5,736 nt of DNA from Campylobacteraceae bacterium (GCA_031290675.1 JAITNC010000186.1:1-5736), one strand, 5' to 3'. Counted from the stretch's first letter, positions 1 to 5,638 are shown. A program made the numbers and translations. Notes: generated by a model from the letters alone, not told the origin.

Positions 1-197
1 GTGAAAAACTCATCAACTATCACACGCTCGGCTATGATGACATCATTTGCTTTTTTGATAAGCGGTATCATGCGTTTGATAAATTCACGTTTTCGCACGT
101 CGGTGTTTTGGATTTTGAAAAAATCGTCCGTAAATGTTTGCGCACCAATGGACGACACCAACAGCACCGATAAAAGTATTTTAAACAAAAATCTCAT
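1..197 (-). CDS. Secreted Bax-like glucosaminidase-family protein, N-terminal part only
   Basis: Reading leftward from ATG at 197, 65 codons stay open to the window edge, so the C-terminal part is missing. The protein begins with a Sec-type signal peptide: MRFLFK, a hydrophobic stretch at about residues 7-17, then S-I-G-A before Q20 as a likely cleavage site. The mature start has TDDFF, then KREFIKRMIPLIKKANDVI and a VDEFF segment. This resembles, from memory, the N-terminal region of Campylobacterota proteins with a glucosaminidase (Bax-type) domain that lie next to dapF; the catalytic domain itself lies outside the window. The start is supported by AAGGAG four bases upstream, inside the end of dapF. 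The 17-bp overlap with dapF implies translational coupling in one operon. The role, periplasmic cleavage of peptidoglycan glycan chains, is inferred. The reading frame and signal peptide are firm; the family is moderately sure. Confidence 0.62.
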   Translation of the reverse strand, partial: MRFLFKILLSVLLVSSIGAQTFTDDFFKIQNTDVRKREFIKRMIPLIKKANDVIIAERVIVDEFF

Positions 198-954
198 TTA
201 GCTCCTTACTAAGATTTGCGGTAAACGTGAGCGAAACTCTGCCTTTAAAAAACACACTTTTACCCTCGTATCGCACAAAAAGTTCTTCACCGCTGCGAGG
301 CAACACTTTGGCACGCTCACCCGTCATCTTCAGCTCATACGCCGTGCAAAAACAAGCCGCGACACCTGTGCCGCAAGCCATAGTTTCGTTCTCAACTCCA
401 CGCTCATAAGTTCTGACGTAGATAGTCTTATCGCTGTGCATTGTCATAAAATTTATATTTGCGTTGTAATCATAACGCATTTTTCGCGCCACTTCCAAAT
501 CAAATTTTAACAAATCATCAACTATTGTTATCAAATGCGGCACGCCCGTATCATAGCTGTGCCACACAAAGCCCATTTTCTCGAACGGTTCTCTTATCTT
601 TTTTGGCGTGGTCAATTCAACCTCAACTATATCTTTTTCCACGCTCGCACTTATCACTCCCGCACCCGTCAAAAATCTCATCTGCGCCTTGGCAAGAGCG
701 TTTACAAAGGCATAATGCGCACATGCCCGTGAACCGTTGCCGCACATGGAAGCTTCGCTGCCGTCGCTGTTGTAAAACTGCCATTTGAAGTCATACTCTT
801 TGGACCCTGAGGGCAACACTACGATAAGTCCGTCTGCGCCGACACCTTCGTGCCTATCGCAAAGCCTTTTCGCCAGCTCGGCACGTGGGGCTTGCGTATC
901 TGTGTGAAAAATGATAAAATCATTGCCATTGGCATTGTATTTGCTAACCTGCAT
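181..954 (-). CDS. dapF: Diaminopimelate epimerase DapF
   Basis: A cytoplasmic, cofactor-independent racemase that converts LL-diaminopimelate to meso-diaminopimelate, for lysine synthesis and peptidoglycan cross-links. The protein has 257 residues, slightly shorter than E. coli DapF (about 274), and shows both symmetrical lobes. YNANGNDF (residues 6-13) is the conserved N-terminal substrate-binding motif. YNSDGSEASMCGNGSRAC (61-78) holds catalytic Cys71, and ERGVENETMACGTG (184-197) holds catalytic Cys194. These two cysteines are the thiol pair that removes and returns the alpha proton. The ATG at 954 overlaps the end of coaE by 11 bp and has AAGGA five bases upstream, so it is likely co-translated with coaE. 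The next gene leftward overlaps its end by 17 bp. No key residue is missing. Confidence 0.97.
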   Translation of the reverse strand: MQVSKYNANGNDFIIFHTDTQAPRAELAKRLCDRHEGVGADGLIVVLPSGSKEYDFKWQFYNSDGSEASMCGNGSRACAHYAFVNALAKAQMRFLTGAGVISASVEKDIVEVELTTPKKIREPFEKMGFVWHSYDTGVPHLITIVDDLLKFDLEVARKMRYDYNANINFMTMHSDKTIYVRTYERGVENETMACGTGVAACFCTAYELKMTGERAKVLPRSGEELFVRYEGKSVFFKGRVSLTFTANLSKELNEIFV

Positions 955-1543
955 ATCTATCCTTTACAAATTTTATAAATCTCTCAACCTCGCTTCGTAA
1001 ATGAGGCAAATCTTTTGAGTTGTCTATCACGAAGTCGGCTTTTAGCTTTTTTGTTTCTATGTCTATTTGAGCTTGCAGCCTGCCCTGCGCCGCACTCCGG
1101 CTCAAAGCGTCCCTCTCTATAACTCTAAGCAGCTGAGCATCTTTTGGCGTGTAGACCACAACGACCAAATCCGCCTCGTATACCCCCTCCCTCTCAAAAA
1201 AAAGCGGTATGTCGGCGATGTAGGGTTGGTTTAGTTTTTCAAACTCTCGGGCTTTTTGTGTGATGTGTTCAAAGATATCTTTGTGCAGGAGAGTTTCAAG
1301 TATTTTGCGGCTGTTTTCATCGCCAAAGACCAATTCGCCCAATTTTTTTCTATCTATTGAACCATTTTTGATATATTTCTCGCCAAAATTTTCACGTATT
1401 TTACTAACACTTTTCGCTAACACTTCGTGCGCGATATTATCAGCGTCAATGACGGCAAACCCGCTATTTTCAAGCATTTTACTAACACTGCTTTTGCCGC
1501 TTCCTATGCCGCCTGTTAGTACTATTTTTAGTTTTGCGCTCAT
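944..1543 (-). CDS. coaE: Dephospho-CoA kinase CoaE
   Basis: Catalyses the last step of coenzyme A synthesis, ATP-dependent phosphorylation of the 3'-hydroxyl of dephospho-CoA in the cytoplasm. The 199-residue length is typical. The Walker A P-loop GGIGSGKS is at residues 11-18. VIDAD (31-35) supplies the conserved aspartates near the acceptor substrate. IPLFFE (112-117) corresponds to the family PLLFE motif. The QLLRVIERDALSRSAAQGR stretch (137-155) continuing to QAQ is the LID region with its arginines, and VIDNS (172-176) is the conserved C-terminal motif. The frame is open for 17 codons upstream of ATG 1543 but holds no ATG, GTG or TTG, so this start is forced; its ribosome site is weak (AAGG 11 bases upstream). 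It is the first gene of the leftward operon with dapF and diverges from purM. Confidence 0.97.
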   Translation of the reverse strand: MSAKLKIVLTGGIGSGKSSVSKMLENSGFAVIDADNIAHEVLAKSVSKIRENFGEKYIKNGSIDRKKLGELVFGDENSRKILETLLHKDIFEHITQKAREFEKLNQPYIADIPLFFEREGVYEADLVVVVYTPKDAQLLRVIERDALSRSAAQGRLQAQIDIETKKLKADFVIDNSKDLPHLRSEVERFIKFVKDRYAG

Positions 1544-1644
1544 ATTTTTGACAACCTTGCCGCAAGAGGGTTTGAAAAATTTATTACGATTTTAACATCT
1601 TTTAGTTAAAATCACTTGATTTTTTAAACTTACAGGAAAACCTT
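1544..1644. promoter_or_regulatory. Divergent coaE/purM promoter region
   Basis: This 101-bp AT-rich gap between divergent genes must hold the promoters of both. Two TAAAAT hexamers, each 5/6 to TATAAT, face outward: 1607-1612 on the plus strand, 32 bases before purM, and 1594-1589 on the minus strand, 45 bases before coaE. Neither has a convincing -35 box at the usual distance, which is normal for Campylobacterota sigma-70 promoters. AGGA at 1634-1637, seven bases before ATG 1645, is the purM ribosome site. The hexamers are called by eye; no start site is proven. Confidence 0.5.
1588..1613. repeat. 9-bp inverted repeat spanning both putative -10 boxes
   Basis: GATTTTAAC (1588-1596) and GTTAAAATC (1605-1613) are perfect reverse complements separated by 8 bases. 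Each arm contains a TAAAAT hexamer pointing away from the centre. The symmetry may simply come from two back-to-back -10 elements, or it may be an operator for a dimeric regulator acting on both operons. The sequence shows the repeat; regulation is inference. Confidence 0.55.
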
Positions 1645-2643
1645 ATGGACGATAAAATAAGCTATAAAGACGCTGGCGTAGATATAGACGCGGGAAACCG
1701 CTTTGTTGACAATATAAAATCTATCGTCAAAGAAACTTTTGACAAAAATGTCATCGGCGGCATTGGCTCATTTTCGGGAGCGTACGAACTGCCTGAGGGC
1801 TACAAAAAACCCGTGATATTGAGCGCGACAGACGGCGTAGGAACAAAACTCCGACTTGCGATAGAGTCAAACAAACTTGACACGGTTGGCATAGACCTTG
1901 TCGCTATGTGTGTCAATGACCTCATCTGCAATTTCGGCACTCCGCTCGTGTTTTTGGACTATTACGCGACGGGCAAACTGAACGTTGAGGCCTCTTTGGA
2001 AATCATCAAAGGTATAGCCAAAGGCTGTAAAATGGCTGAAACATCTCTCATAGGCGGCGAAACTGCCGAGATGCCCGGTATGTACCACGGCGGCGACTTT
2101 GACCTAGCGGGATTTGCGGTCGGTGTAGCCGAAAAAGACGAGATAGACCGCACCAAAAAGATAAAATCAGGCGACGCACTCATAGCGCTGCCAAGCTCAG
2201 GTATCCACTCCAACGGCTACTCTTTGGTACGCAAAGTGTTTTTTGACAAGCTCAAGATGGCGTATGATGCGCCTTTTGGGGACACAACACTCATAGAAAC
2301 GCTGCTTGAGCCGACACGTATATATGTCAAGACGTTCAAGCTTTTAAAGCCTTATATCAACGCTTTGGCGCACATAACGGGCGGGGGCATCGTGGAAAAT
2401 CTCCCTCGTGTACTCCCTAGCGGCTTGCAGGCGAGGATTTACAAAAGCCGCATCAAAATCCTTCCCGTGTTTGACTTTCTCGCCCAACACGTTACGGAAG
2501 AAGAGATGTTCCGTACCTTCAATATGGGCGTTGGTATGATACTCGTCGTCAGCCCGTCAAATATAGACACCGTACTCGCCCAAACAGACGGCTACATCAT
2601 CGGCGAAGTATCAAGCGGCGAGAGCAAAGCACTGATGATTTGA
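1645..2643 (+). CDS. purM: Phosphoribosylformylglycinamidine cyclo-ligase (AIR synthetase) PurM
   Basis: Closes the imidazole ring of purines, converting FGAM to aminoimidazole ribonucleotide with ATP in the cytoplasm (fifth step of de novo synthesis). The 332 residues match the family length (about 330-345). SYKDAGVDIDAG (6-17) is the family's N-terminal signature. ATDGVGTKLRLA (61-72) is the nucleotide-binding segment, followed by GIDLVAMCVNDL (82-93). GGETAEMPGMY (137-147) and SSGIHSNGYSLVR (184-196) are conserved in the PurM/SelD/ThiL fold. LLEPTRIYV (220-228), ITGGGIVENLPR (244-255) and FNMGVGM (292-298) mark the C-terminal domain. The ATG follows AGGA by seven bases. It is divergent from coaE. 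The following PDZ gene starts 11 bases after the stop, with its ribosome site overlapping this stop codon, so the two are probably co-transcribed. Confidence 0.97.
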   Translation: MDDKISYKDAGVDIDAGNRFVDNIKSIVKETFDKNVIGGIGSFSGAYELPEGYKKPVILSATDGVGTKLRLAIESNKLDTVGIDLVAMCVNDLICNFGTPLVFLDYYATGKLNVEASLEIIKGIAKGCKMAETSLIGGETAEMPGMYHGGDFDLAGFAVGVAEKDEIDRTKKIKSGDALIALPSSGIHSNGYSLVRKVFFDKLKMAYDAPFGDTTLIETLLEPTRIYVKTFKLLKPYINALAHITGGGIVENLPRVLPSGLQARIYKSRIKILPVFDFLAQHVTEEEMFRTFNMGVGMILVVSPSNIDTVLAQTDGYIIGEVSSGESKALMI

Positions 2644-2657
2644 GGAGTTTGGGCGTG
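2641..2657 (+). promoter_or_regulatory. Ribosome binding site that fixes the PDZ-gene start at GTG 2655
   Basis: TGAGGAG (2641-2647) overlaps the purM stop codon TGA (2641-2643) and is seven bases from GTG 2655. It lies inside the longer frame that begins at TTG 2640, so it cannot serve that start. The overlap with the purM stop suggests that ribosomes finishing purM restart here. Confidence 0.7.
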
Positions 2658-3164
2658 AAAAAAGCGGTATTTATTTTGGTTTTTGCGCAGATTTTAGCCC
2701 AAGCGCAGATAGCCCCGAAATACATCAACTCTATTTTCACGCAAAAGAGCGGCATAGATATATTTTTTTACGACAGCAAAGCTGGAGTGAGCACATTTTT
2801 GCAAAAACACAACCTCGTGGCGGCTCTCTACTCGGACGAGATTAAAGTGGGGCTTGCCAATCAGCTTGGCGTTTTTTTCGCCGGCGACTCGTACGAGATA
2901 GAAGCTATGGACAATAACTCGGAAGCTTCAAAAATGGGCTTGAAAGTCGGCGACAAGATAGTAAGTTTTGGCGGTATATCGCTCTCAAGCTCTCCATTGC
3001 CGCCGCTTCACGAAGACCCTTTGTTGGACAAAAGCCCCTCTTTTATGCTGACAATAAAAAGACAAGGCGATACTTTGGAGTTTGGCGGAGGTATAAAAGA
3101 CCTGCCGCTGCGGGAGTGGAGCGACGGCATTATAAAAAAATACTATCAACCACAAGAAAAATGA
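2655..3164 (+). CDS. Small secreted PDZ-domain protein
   Basis: A 169-residue exported protein. It opens with MKKAVFILVFAQILAQA, a signal peptide with likely cleavage A17-Q18. After a mature N-terminal segment with no recognised motif comes a PDZ-like region at about residues 70-150: LGVFFAG (71-77) as the carboxylate-binding loop, YEIEAMDNNSEASKMGLKVGDKIVSFGGISL (80-110) with the typical 'A-x-x-x-G-L-x-x-G-D-x-I' pattern, and FMLTIKRQGDTLEF (130-143) as the closing strands. There is no protease domain, so it probably binds peptides or protein C termini in the periplasm; the partner is unknown. GTG 2655 is preferred because TGAGGAG (2641-2647) lies seven bases upstream and the protein then begins directly with the signal peptide. 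TTG 2640 would add five residues and has no ribosome site. The gene follows purM closely and may be read from its promoter. I do not know a gene name. Confidence 0.82.
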   Translation: MKKAVFILVFAQILAQAQIAPKYINSIFTQKSGIDIFFYDSKAGVSTFLQKHNLVAALYSDEIKVGLANQLGVFFAGDSYEIEAMDNNSEASKMGLKVGDKIVSFGGISLSSSPLPPLHEDPLLDKSPSFMLTIKRQGDTLEFGGGIKDLPLREWSDGIIKKYYQPQEK

Positions 3165-3178
3165 ATGATTTACAAGTG

Positions 3179-3199
3179 ATTTTGGCTATAATTTTGGCT
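3179..3199 (+). promoter_or_regulatory. Promoter of the disulfide-bond operon
   Basis: A perfect TATAAT (3187-3192) lies 28 bases before the GTG of the BdbC-like gene, the only sizeable gap on this strand (3165-3220). It is preceded by T-rich sequence and lacks a TTGACA-like box at 17 bp, as is usual in Campylobacterota. The 9-mer ATTTTGGCT occurs twice, at 3179-3187 and 3191-3199, exactly 12 bp apart and flanking the -10 box. This could be chance, periodic T-rich promoter architecture, or a regulator site. Confidence 0.65.
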
Positions 3200-3220
3200 T
3201 AAATTTACAAAAGGAAACCT

Positions 3221-3649
3221 GTGGAACACAAAAACAGCTCTTGGCTTTTAATCTTTCTTGCGTGGACGACCGCTCTTATCGCCACTTTGGGAAGTCTTTT
3301 TTTCAGCGAAGTTATGGGCTTTCCGCCGTGTACCATGTGCTGGTATCAGCGCATATGTATGTACCCTTTGGCGGTGATATTTTTAGTGGCTCTCATCCGA
3401 AATGACAAAAATGTCCTCTTTTACGCCTCGCCTCTCGTCGTTGTCGGCTGGTTTTGGGCGTTTTACCACTCTTTATTGATTTACGGCGTGATAAAAGAGG
3501 AGATGACGCCCTGCTCGCTTGGCGTGCCCTGCTCTGTTAGTTACTTCAATTGGCTCGGCTTTATAGACATACCGACACTCTCGCTCACAGCGTTCACTCT
3601 TATAGCGATTTTTCTTGTTATCTTGTATAAAAAAGGATTTGGAAAATGA
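3221..3649 (+). CDS. BdbC/DsbB-family disulfide oxidoreductase, membrane
   Basis: An inner-membrane enzyme that re-oxidises a DsbA-type thiol oxidase and passes electrons to quinone. The protein has 142 residues with four predicted membrane segments at about 8-28, 45-60, 66-88 and 116-136. The first redox pair sits in PPCTMCWYQR (Cys37, Cys40); CxxC followed by WYQR is the signature of the compact BdbC branch of the DsbB family. The second periplasmic pair is Cys98 and Cys104 (C-x5-C), in the loop before the last helix; this pair would take electrons from the partner. All four cysteines of a working enzyme are present. The GTG start has AAGGAA (3211-3216) four bases upstream. It is the first gene of the operon and overlaps the next by ATGA. 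The two adjacent DsbA/BdbD-like proteins are its obvious partners. Confidence 0.92.
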   Translation: MEHKNSSWLLIFLAWTTALIATLGSLFFSEVMGFPPCTMCWYQRICMYPLAVIFLVALIRNDKNVLFYASPLVVVGWFWAFYHSLLIYGVIKEEMTPCSLGVPCSVSYFNWLGFIDIPTLSLTAFTLIAIFLVILYKKGFGK

Positions 3650-4293
3650 AACCAACCTCTCTTATAGCTATCGTTTTGGTGCTTCTTTTGGCGATTTTTG
3701 GCGGCGGCGTTTACGCGTACAACACATACTCTAAAAACAAAGTTGCTAAAGAGTCATACTCTCGTCTTGTGAGGGACTACTCGTTTATCTCAGGCGCAAA
3801 GGACGCTAAAGTCACCGTTGTGGAGTTTTTTGACCCGGCGTGTCCGGCGTGCGTGCAAATCTCCCCTGTCGTAGAAAAACTCCCCGATAGATACCCCGCT
3901 CAAGTAAGAGTAGTTTACCGAGCTTTGGCTCTGCCTTCTCACAAGGGTTCTGAAGTGGTTTTGTCGCTTCTTGAGGCGGCAAAAGAGCAAGGGAAATACA
4001 AAGAGGCTTTGAGCCTTTTTAACTCCCGATATATGAGTTGGTACGCCAACAATCAGCTAAATGTGTTTATAGCGTGGGGCATTTTGGAGCAGGCGGGCGT
4101 TGATGGCGTGAAAGCCAAAGAGTTTTTGGACGCAAATCAAGCCCAGATAGACGAGCGGCTAAGGCAAAATATGGAAGACTCTGCCCAGCTTAACGTACAA
4201 GGTACGCCGACATTTTTTGTCAATGACAAGCAGGTGAAAACGAGCGAGCTTATCAAAGAGATAGAGGCGGCGATAGCGGAGGCTTACAAATGA
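3646..4293 (+). CDS. Membrane-anchored DsbA/BdbD-like thiol oxidoreductase, CPAC type
   Basis: A periplasmic thioredoxin-fold protein expected to introduce disulfides into exported proteins and to be recycled by the BdbC-like protein encoded just upstream. The protein has 215 residues. A hydrophobic segment at about 5-25 is an anchor or signal peptide (possible cleavage after VYA24). The first strand and active site are VTVVEFFDPACPACVQ (56-71), with redox Cys66 and Cys69 (C-P-A-C). A helical insertion fills about 95-180. GTPTFFVN (186-193) holds the cis-proline Pro188 facing the active site. The order matches the BdbD/DsbA-like branch of the thioredoxin superfamily (Thioredoxin_4 type). The ATG overlaps the previous stop (ATGA, 3646-3649), and AAAAGGA (3631-3637) lies eight bases upstream. 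A DsbG/DsbC-like isomerase role cannot be excluded, but there is no N-terminal dimerisation domain. Confidence 0.88.
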   Translation: MKPTSLIAIVLVLLLAIFGGGVYAYNTYSKNKVAKESYSRLVRDYSFISGAKDAKVTVVEFFDPACPACVQISPVVEKLPDRYPAQVRVVYRALALPSHKGSEVVLSLLEAAKEQGKYKEALSLFNSRYMSWYANNQLNVFIAWGILEQAGVDGVKAKEFLDANQAQIDERLRQNMEDSAQLNVQGTPTFFVNDKQVKTSELIKEIEAAIAEAYK

Positions 4294-4934
4294 AAATAAA
4301 AATCATATCTATTACTATATTTTTGGTCGCTGTTTTGATGGCGGCGGGGACGTATTTTTACGACAAAATCTCTACAGAGCGGGCGATATCGCAAACGCAT
4401 AGCGAGGCGTTGGAGAGGGGTTATTCGCCTGTGTATGGAAGCGAGGAGGCGAGAGTCGCGCTCGTGGAGTTTTTTGACCCGGCGTGCGGCACTTGCGCGG
4501 AGTTTAGCCCGCTCGTGAAAGCTCTTGTGGACAGATACGATGGGAAGTTGAAACTCATCTCAAGATACGCTCCGCTTCACGAAAATTCGGACTTTGTGGT
4601 AACGCTTTTGGAAGCTACAAGGCTGCAGGAGAAGTTTGAGGAGTCTTTGGCGTTGTTGTTTGAAAATCAAAACCTTTGGGTCAAAAACCACGTATCGCAG
4701 CCCGAGCTTGCCATATCGCTTTTGCAAGCCGCCGATGTAAACATAGACAAGGTTTATTTAGATATGGAAAGCGACGAGGTTTTGCGAAGAGTAGGTCAAG
4801 ATATAGCCGATATGAAAACGCTTGGCATAACGCAAACGCCGAGCTTTTTTGTGAACGGCAGACCGCTTGTGAAATTTGGCTATGAGGAGCTTGTGAAGTT
4901 AGTAGTCAGCGAGATAAAAACAAACTATAATTAA
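4290..4934 (+). CDS. Membrane-anchored DsbA/BdbD-like thiol oxidoreductase, CGTC type (paralogue)
   Basis: The second copy of the thioredoxin-fold gene, 214 residues, lying head to tail after the first. An N-terminal hydrophobic anchor spans about 4-24, with no clear cleavage site. VALVEFFDPACGTCAEFSP (56-74) carries redox Cys66 and Cys69, at exactly the same residue numbers as in the upstream paralogue. The middle dipeptide is Gly-Thr rather than Pro-Ala, which should alter redox potential or partner choice. TQTPSFFVNG (181-190) holds cis-proline Pro184; the residue two before it is Gln, where the first copy has Gly, another position that often tunes substrate binding. The start codon overlaps the previous stop (ATGA, 4290-4293), with GGAGG (4278-4282) seven bases upstream. 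Its role is probably disulfide formation, or reduction/isomerisation of a specific client; the sequence alone cannot tell which. Confidence 0.86.
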   Translation: MKIKIISITIFLVAVLMAAGTYFYDKISTERAISQTHSEALERGYSPVYGSEEARVALVEFFDPACGTCAEFSPLVKALVDRYDGKLKLISRYAPLHENSDFVVTLLEATRLQEKFEESLALLFENQNLWVKNHVSQPELAISLLQAADVNIDKVYLDMESDEVLRRVGQDIADMKTLGITQTPSFFVNGRPLVKFGYEELVKLVVSEIKTNYN

Positions 4935-4944
4935 GGAGAGTTTT

Positions 4945-5484
4945 ATGGAAACATTGAAAGCGTTAGAAGGGCGCAAAAGCTGGAGAAGTTATACGCCTAA
5001 AGATGTTGAGCAGGAGAAGCTTGAAAAAGTAGTCGCTTTTGCCAACAAAGCCCCAAATGCAGGGGAATTTCAAGTAACAGTCGTGAGGGATAAAAAGCTC
5101 TTGCAAAAAATAAATGACGAAACGCTTTTGGCTATGAAAAATTCAGGCAACAGTTTTCTTGTCAGCAGGGCTTCCATAGAGGGTTATCAACCGCTCTACG
5201 GCGCAAATGTGTTTGTTGTGTTTTCTGCGGCAAAAAGCGGATATTATCAGGTAAATACTGCCACCGCCGCCACTGCGGTAACGATAGCCGCTACAGATTT
5301 TGGATTGGCGTCTTGCTTTATCATAACGCCGACGCTGATACTTGACGGCAAAGATGAGTTGTCAAAACAGCTAAATCTCAAAGAGGGCTTTGTGCCTGTC
5401 TGCGGCGTGGTTTTGGGATACGGCGAGGAGAAAAACAACTTTTCACGAGAGCGTGCGATACCGCAAAATATCAATTATGTGTGA
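4945..5484 (+). CDS. Nitroreductase-family FMN oxidoreductase
   Basis: A 179-residue cytoplasmic flavoprotein of the NADH oxidase/nitroreductase fold; it has no signal peptide. RKSWRSY (10-16) is the N-terminal R-x-S-x-R-x-Y motif that contacts the FMN phosphate. APNAGEFQ (36-43) matches the AP-S/N-x-x-x-x-Q segment near the flavin. NTATAATAVTIAATDFGLASC (104-124) is the central helix with the conserved 'a-x-x-GL-x-s-C/W' turn. VPVCGVVLGYGEE (150-162) followed by RERAIPQNINYV is the usual C-terminal arm. Members use NAD(P)H to reduce nitroaromatics, quinones, flavins or enones; the natural substrate is not evident here. AAGGAGAG (4933-4940), overlapping the previous stop, lies four bases before ATG 4945. 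The 10-bp gap makes it the last gene of the disulfide operon, but a functional link to disulfide formation is only positional. Confidence 0.88.
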   Translation: METLKALEGRKSWRSYTPKDVEQEKLEKVVAFANKAPNAGEFQVTVVRDKKLLQKINDETLLAMKNSGNSFLVSRASIEGYQPLYGANVFVVFSAAKSGYYQVNTATAATAVTIAATDFGLASCFIITPTLILDGKDELSKQLNLKEGFVPVCGVVLGYGEEKNNFSRERAIPQNINYV

Positions 5485-5492
5485 TATGCTGA

Positions 5493-5522
5493 CGGCTTTG
5501 GCGTGAAATTCGTCCAAAGCCG
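5493..5522. repeat. Hairpin after the nitroreductase stop, possible weak terminator
   Basis: CGGCTTTGG (5493-5501) and CCAAAGCCG (5514-5522) form a perfect 9-bp stem with a 12-base loop, beginning eight bases past the stop codon. The position suits a transcript-end or 3'-protecting structure for the operon. However, ACACACCCCC follows on the plus strand and no T-run follows on either strand, so it is not a canonical intrinsic terminator. Confidence 0.6.
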
Positions 5523-5527
5523 ACACA

Positions 5528-5566
5528 CCCCCATTGTCAGACAAAAGGCAAAGCCCCCCATTGTCA
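5528..5566. repeat. 12-bp direct repeat CCCCCATTGTCA
   Basis: Perfect copies lie at 5528-5539 and 5555-5566, 27 bp apart. The second runs directly into the bulged hairpin starting at 5566. The first is followed by a short self-complementary TTGTCAGACAA. This could be a duplicated element end or a target-site-like duplication. Confidence 0.65.
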
Positions 5567-5594
5567 TCGTGAGCTTGCTTGCAAGCGTAACGAT
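5566..5594. repeat. Bulged hairpin ATCGT-ga-GCTTGC / GCAAGC-gta-ACGAT
   Basis: The outer stem pairs ATCGT (5566-5570) with ACGAT (5590-5594). The inner stem pairs GCTTGC (5573-5578) with GCAAGC (5581-5586), two bases apart, so the last pair probably opens to a CTTG loop. The arms are separated by a GA/GTA internal loop. The preceding ATTGTCATCGTGAGC wording recalls common dispersed intergenic repeats with ATTGTCATTGCGAGC, from memory only. Confidence 0.6.
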
Positions 5595-5601
5595 CTGTGT
5601 T

Positions 5602-5638
5602 TATTTGCGAAGCAAATACAGCAAACTTGTTTGCTGTA
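5602..5638. repeat. Paired hairpins built from TTTGC/GCAAA
   Basis: TATTTGC (5602-5608) and GCAAATA (5612-5618) form a 7-bp stem with a GAA loop. TACAGCAAAC (5617-5626) and GTTTGCTGTA (5629-5638) form a 10-bp palindrome with a two-base centre. The two hairpins share bases 5617-5618, so they cannot both close fully. TTTGC or its complement occurs four times here, which allows alternative pairing. Confidence 0.7.

Noticed and set aside
1..201. Plus-strand frame of 66 codons beginning with GTG at the window edge
   Set aside because: It is antisense to the signal-peptide gene, has no family motif, and crosses the dapF end; the minus-strand frame has a ribosome site and a signal peptide.
227..788. 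Plus-strand frames inside dapF
   Set aside because: They are antisense to a gene with both catalytic cysteines and have no ribosome site or recognisable motif.
1260..1595. Plus-strand frame of 111 codons over coaE
   Set aside because: It is antisense to the P-loop end of coaE; its hydrophobic look comes from the complementary codons.
1867..2213. Two minus-strand frames inside purM
   Set aside because: They lie within a complete, well-conserved purM and have no start signals.
4676..4885. Plus-strand frame inside the second DsbA-like gene
   Set aside because: It is an alternative frame of a gene with intact redox motifs, with unnatural composition and no ribosome site.
5493..5522. Calling the first hairpin a rho-independent terminator
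   Set aside because: The stem is good, but no T-tract follows on either strand, so it is listed as a repeat with only possible terminator function.
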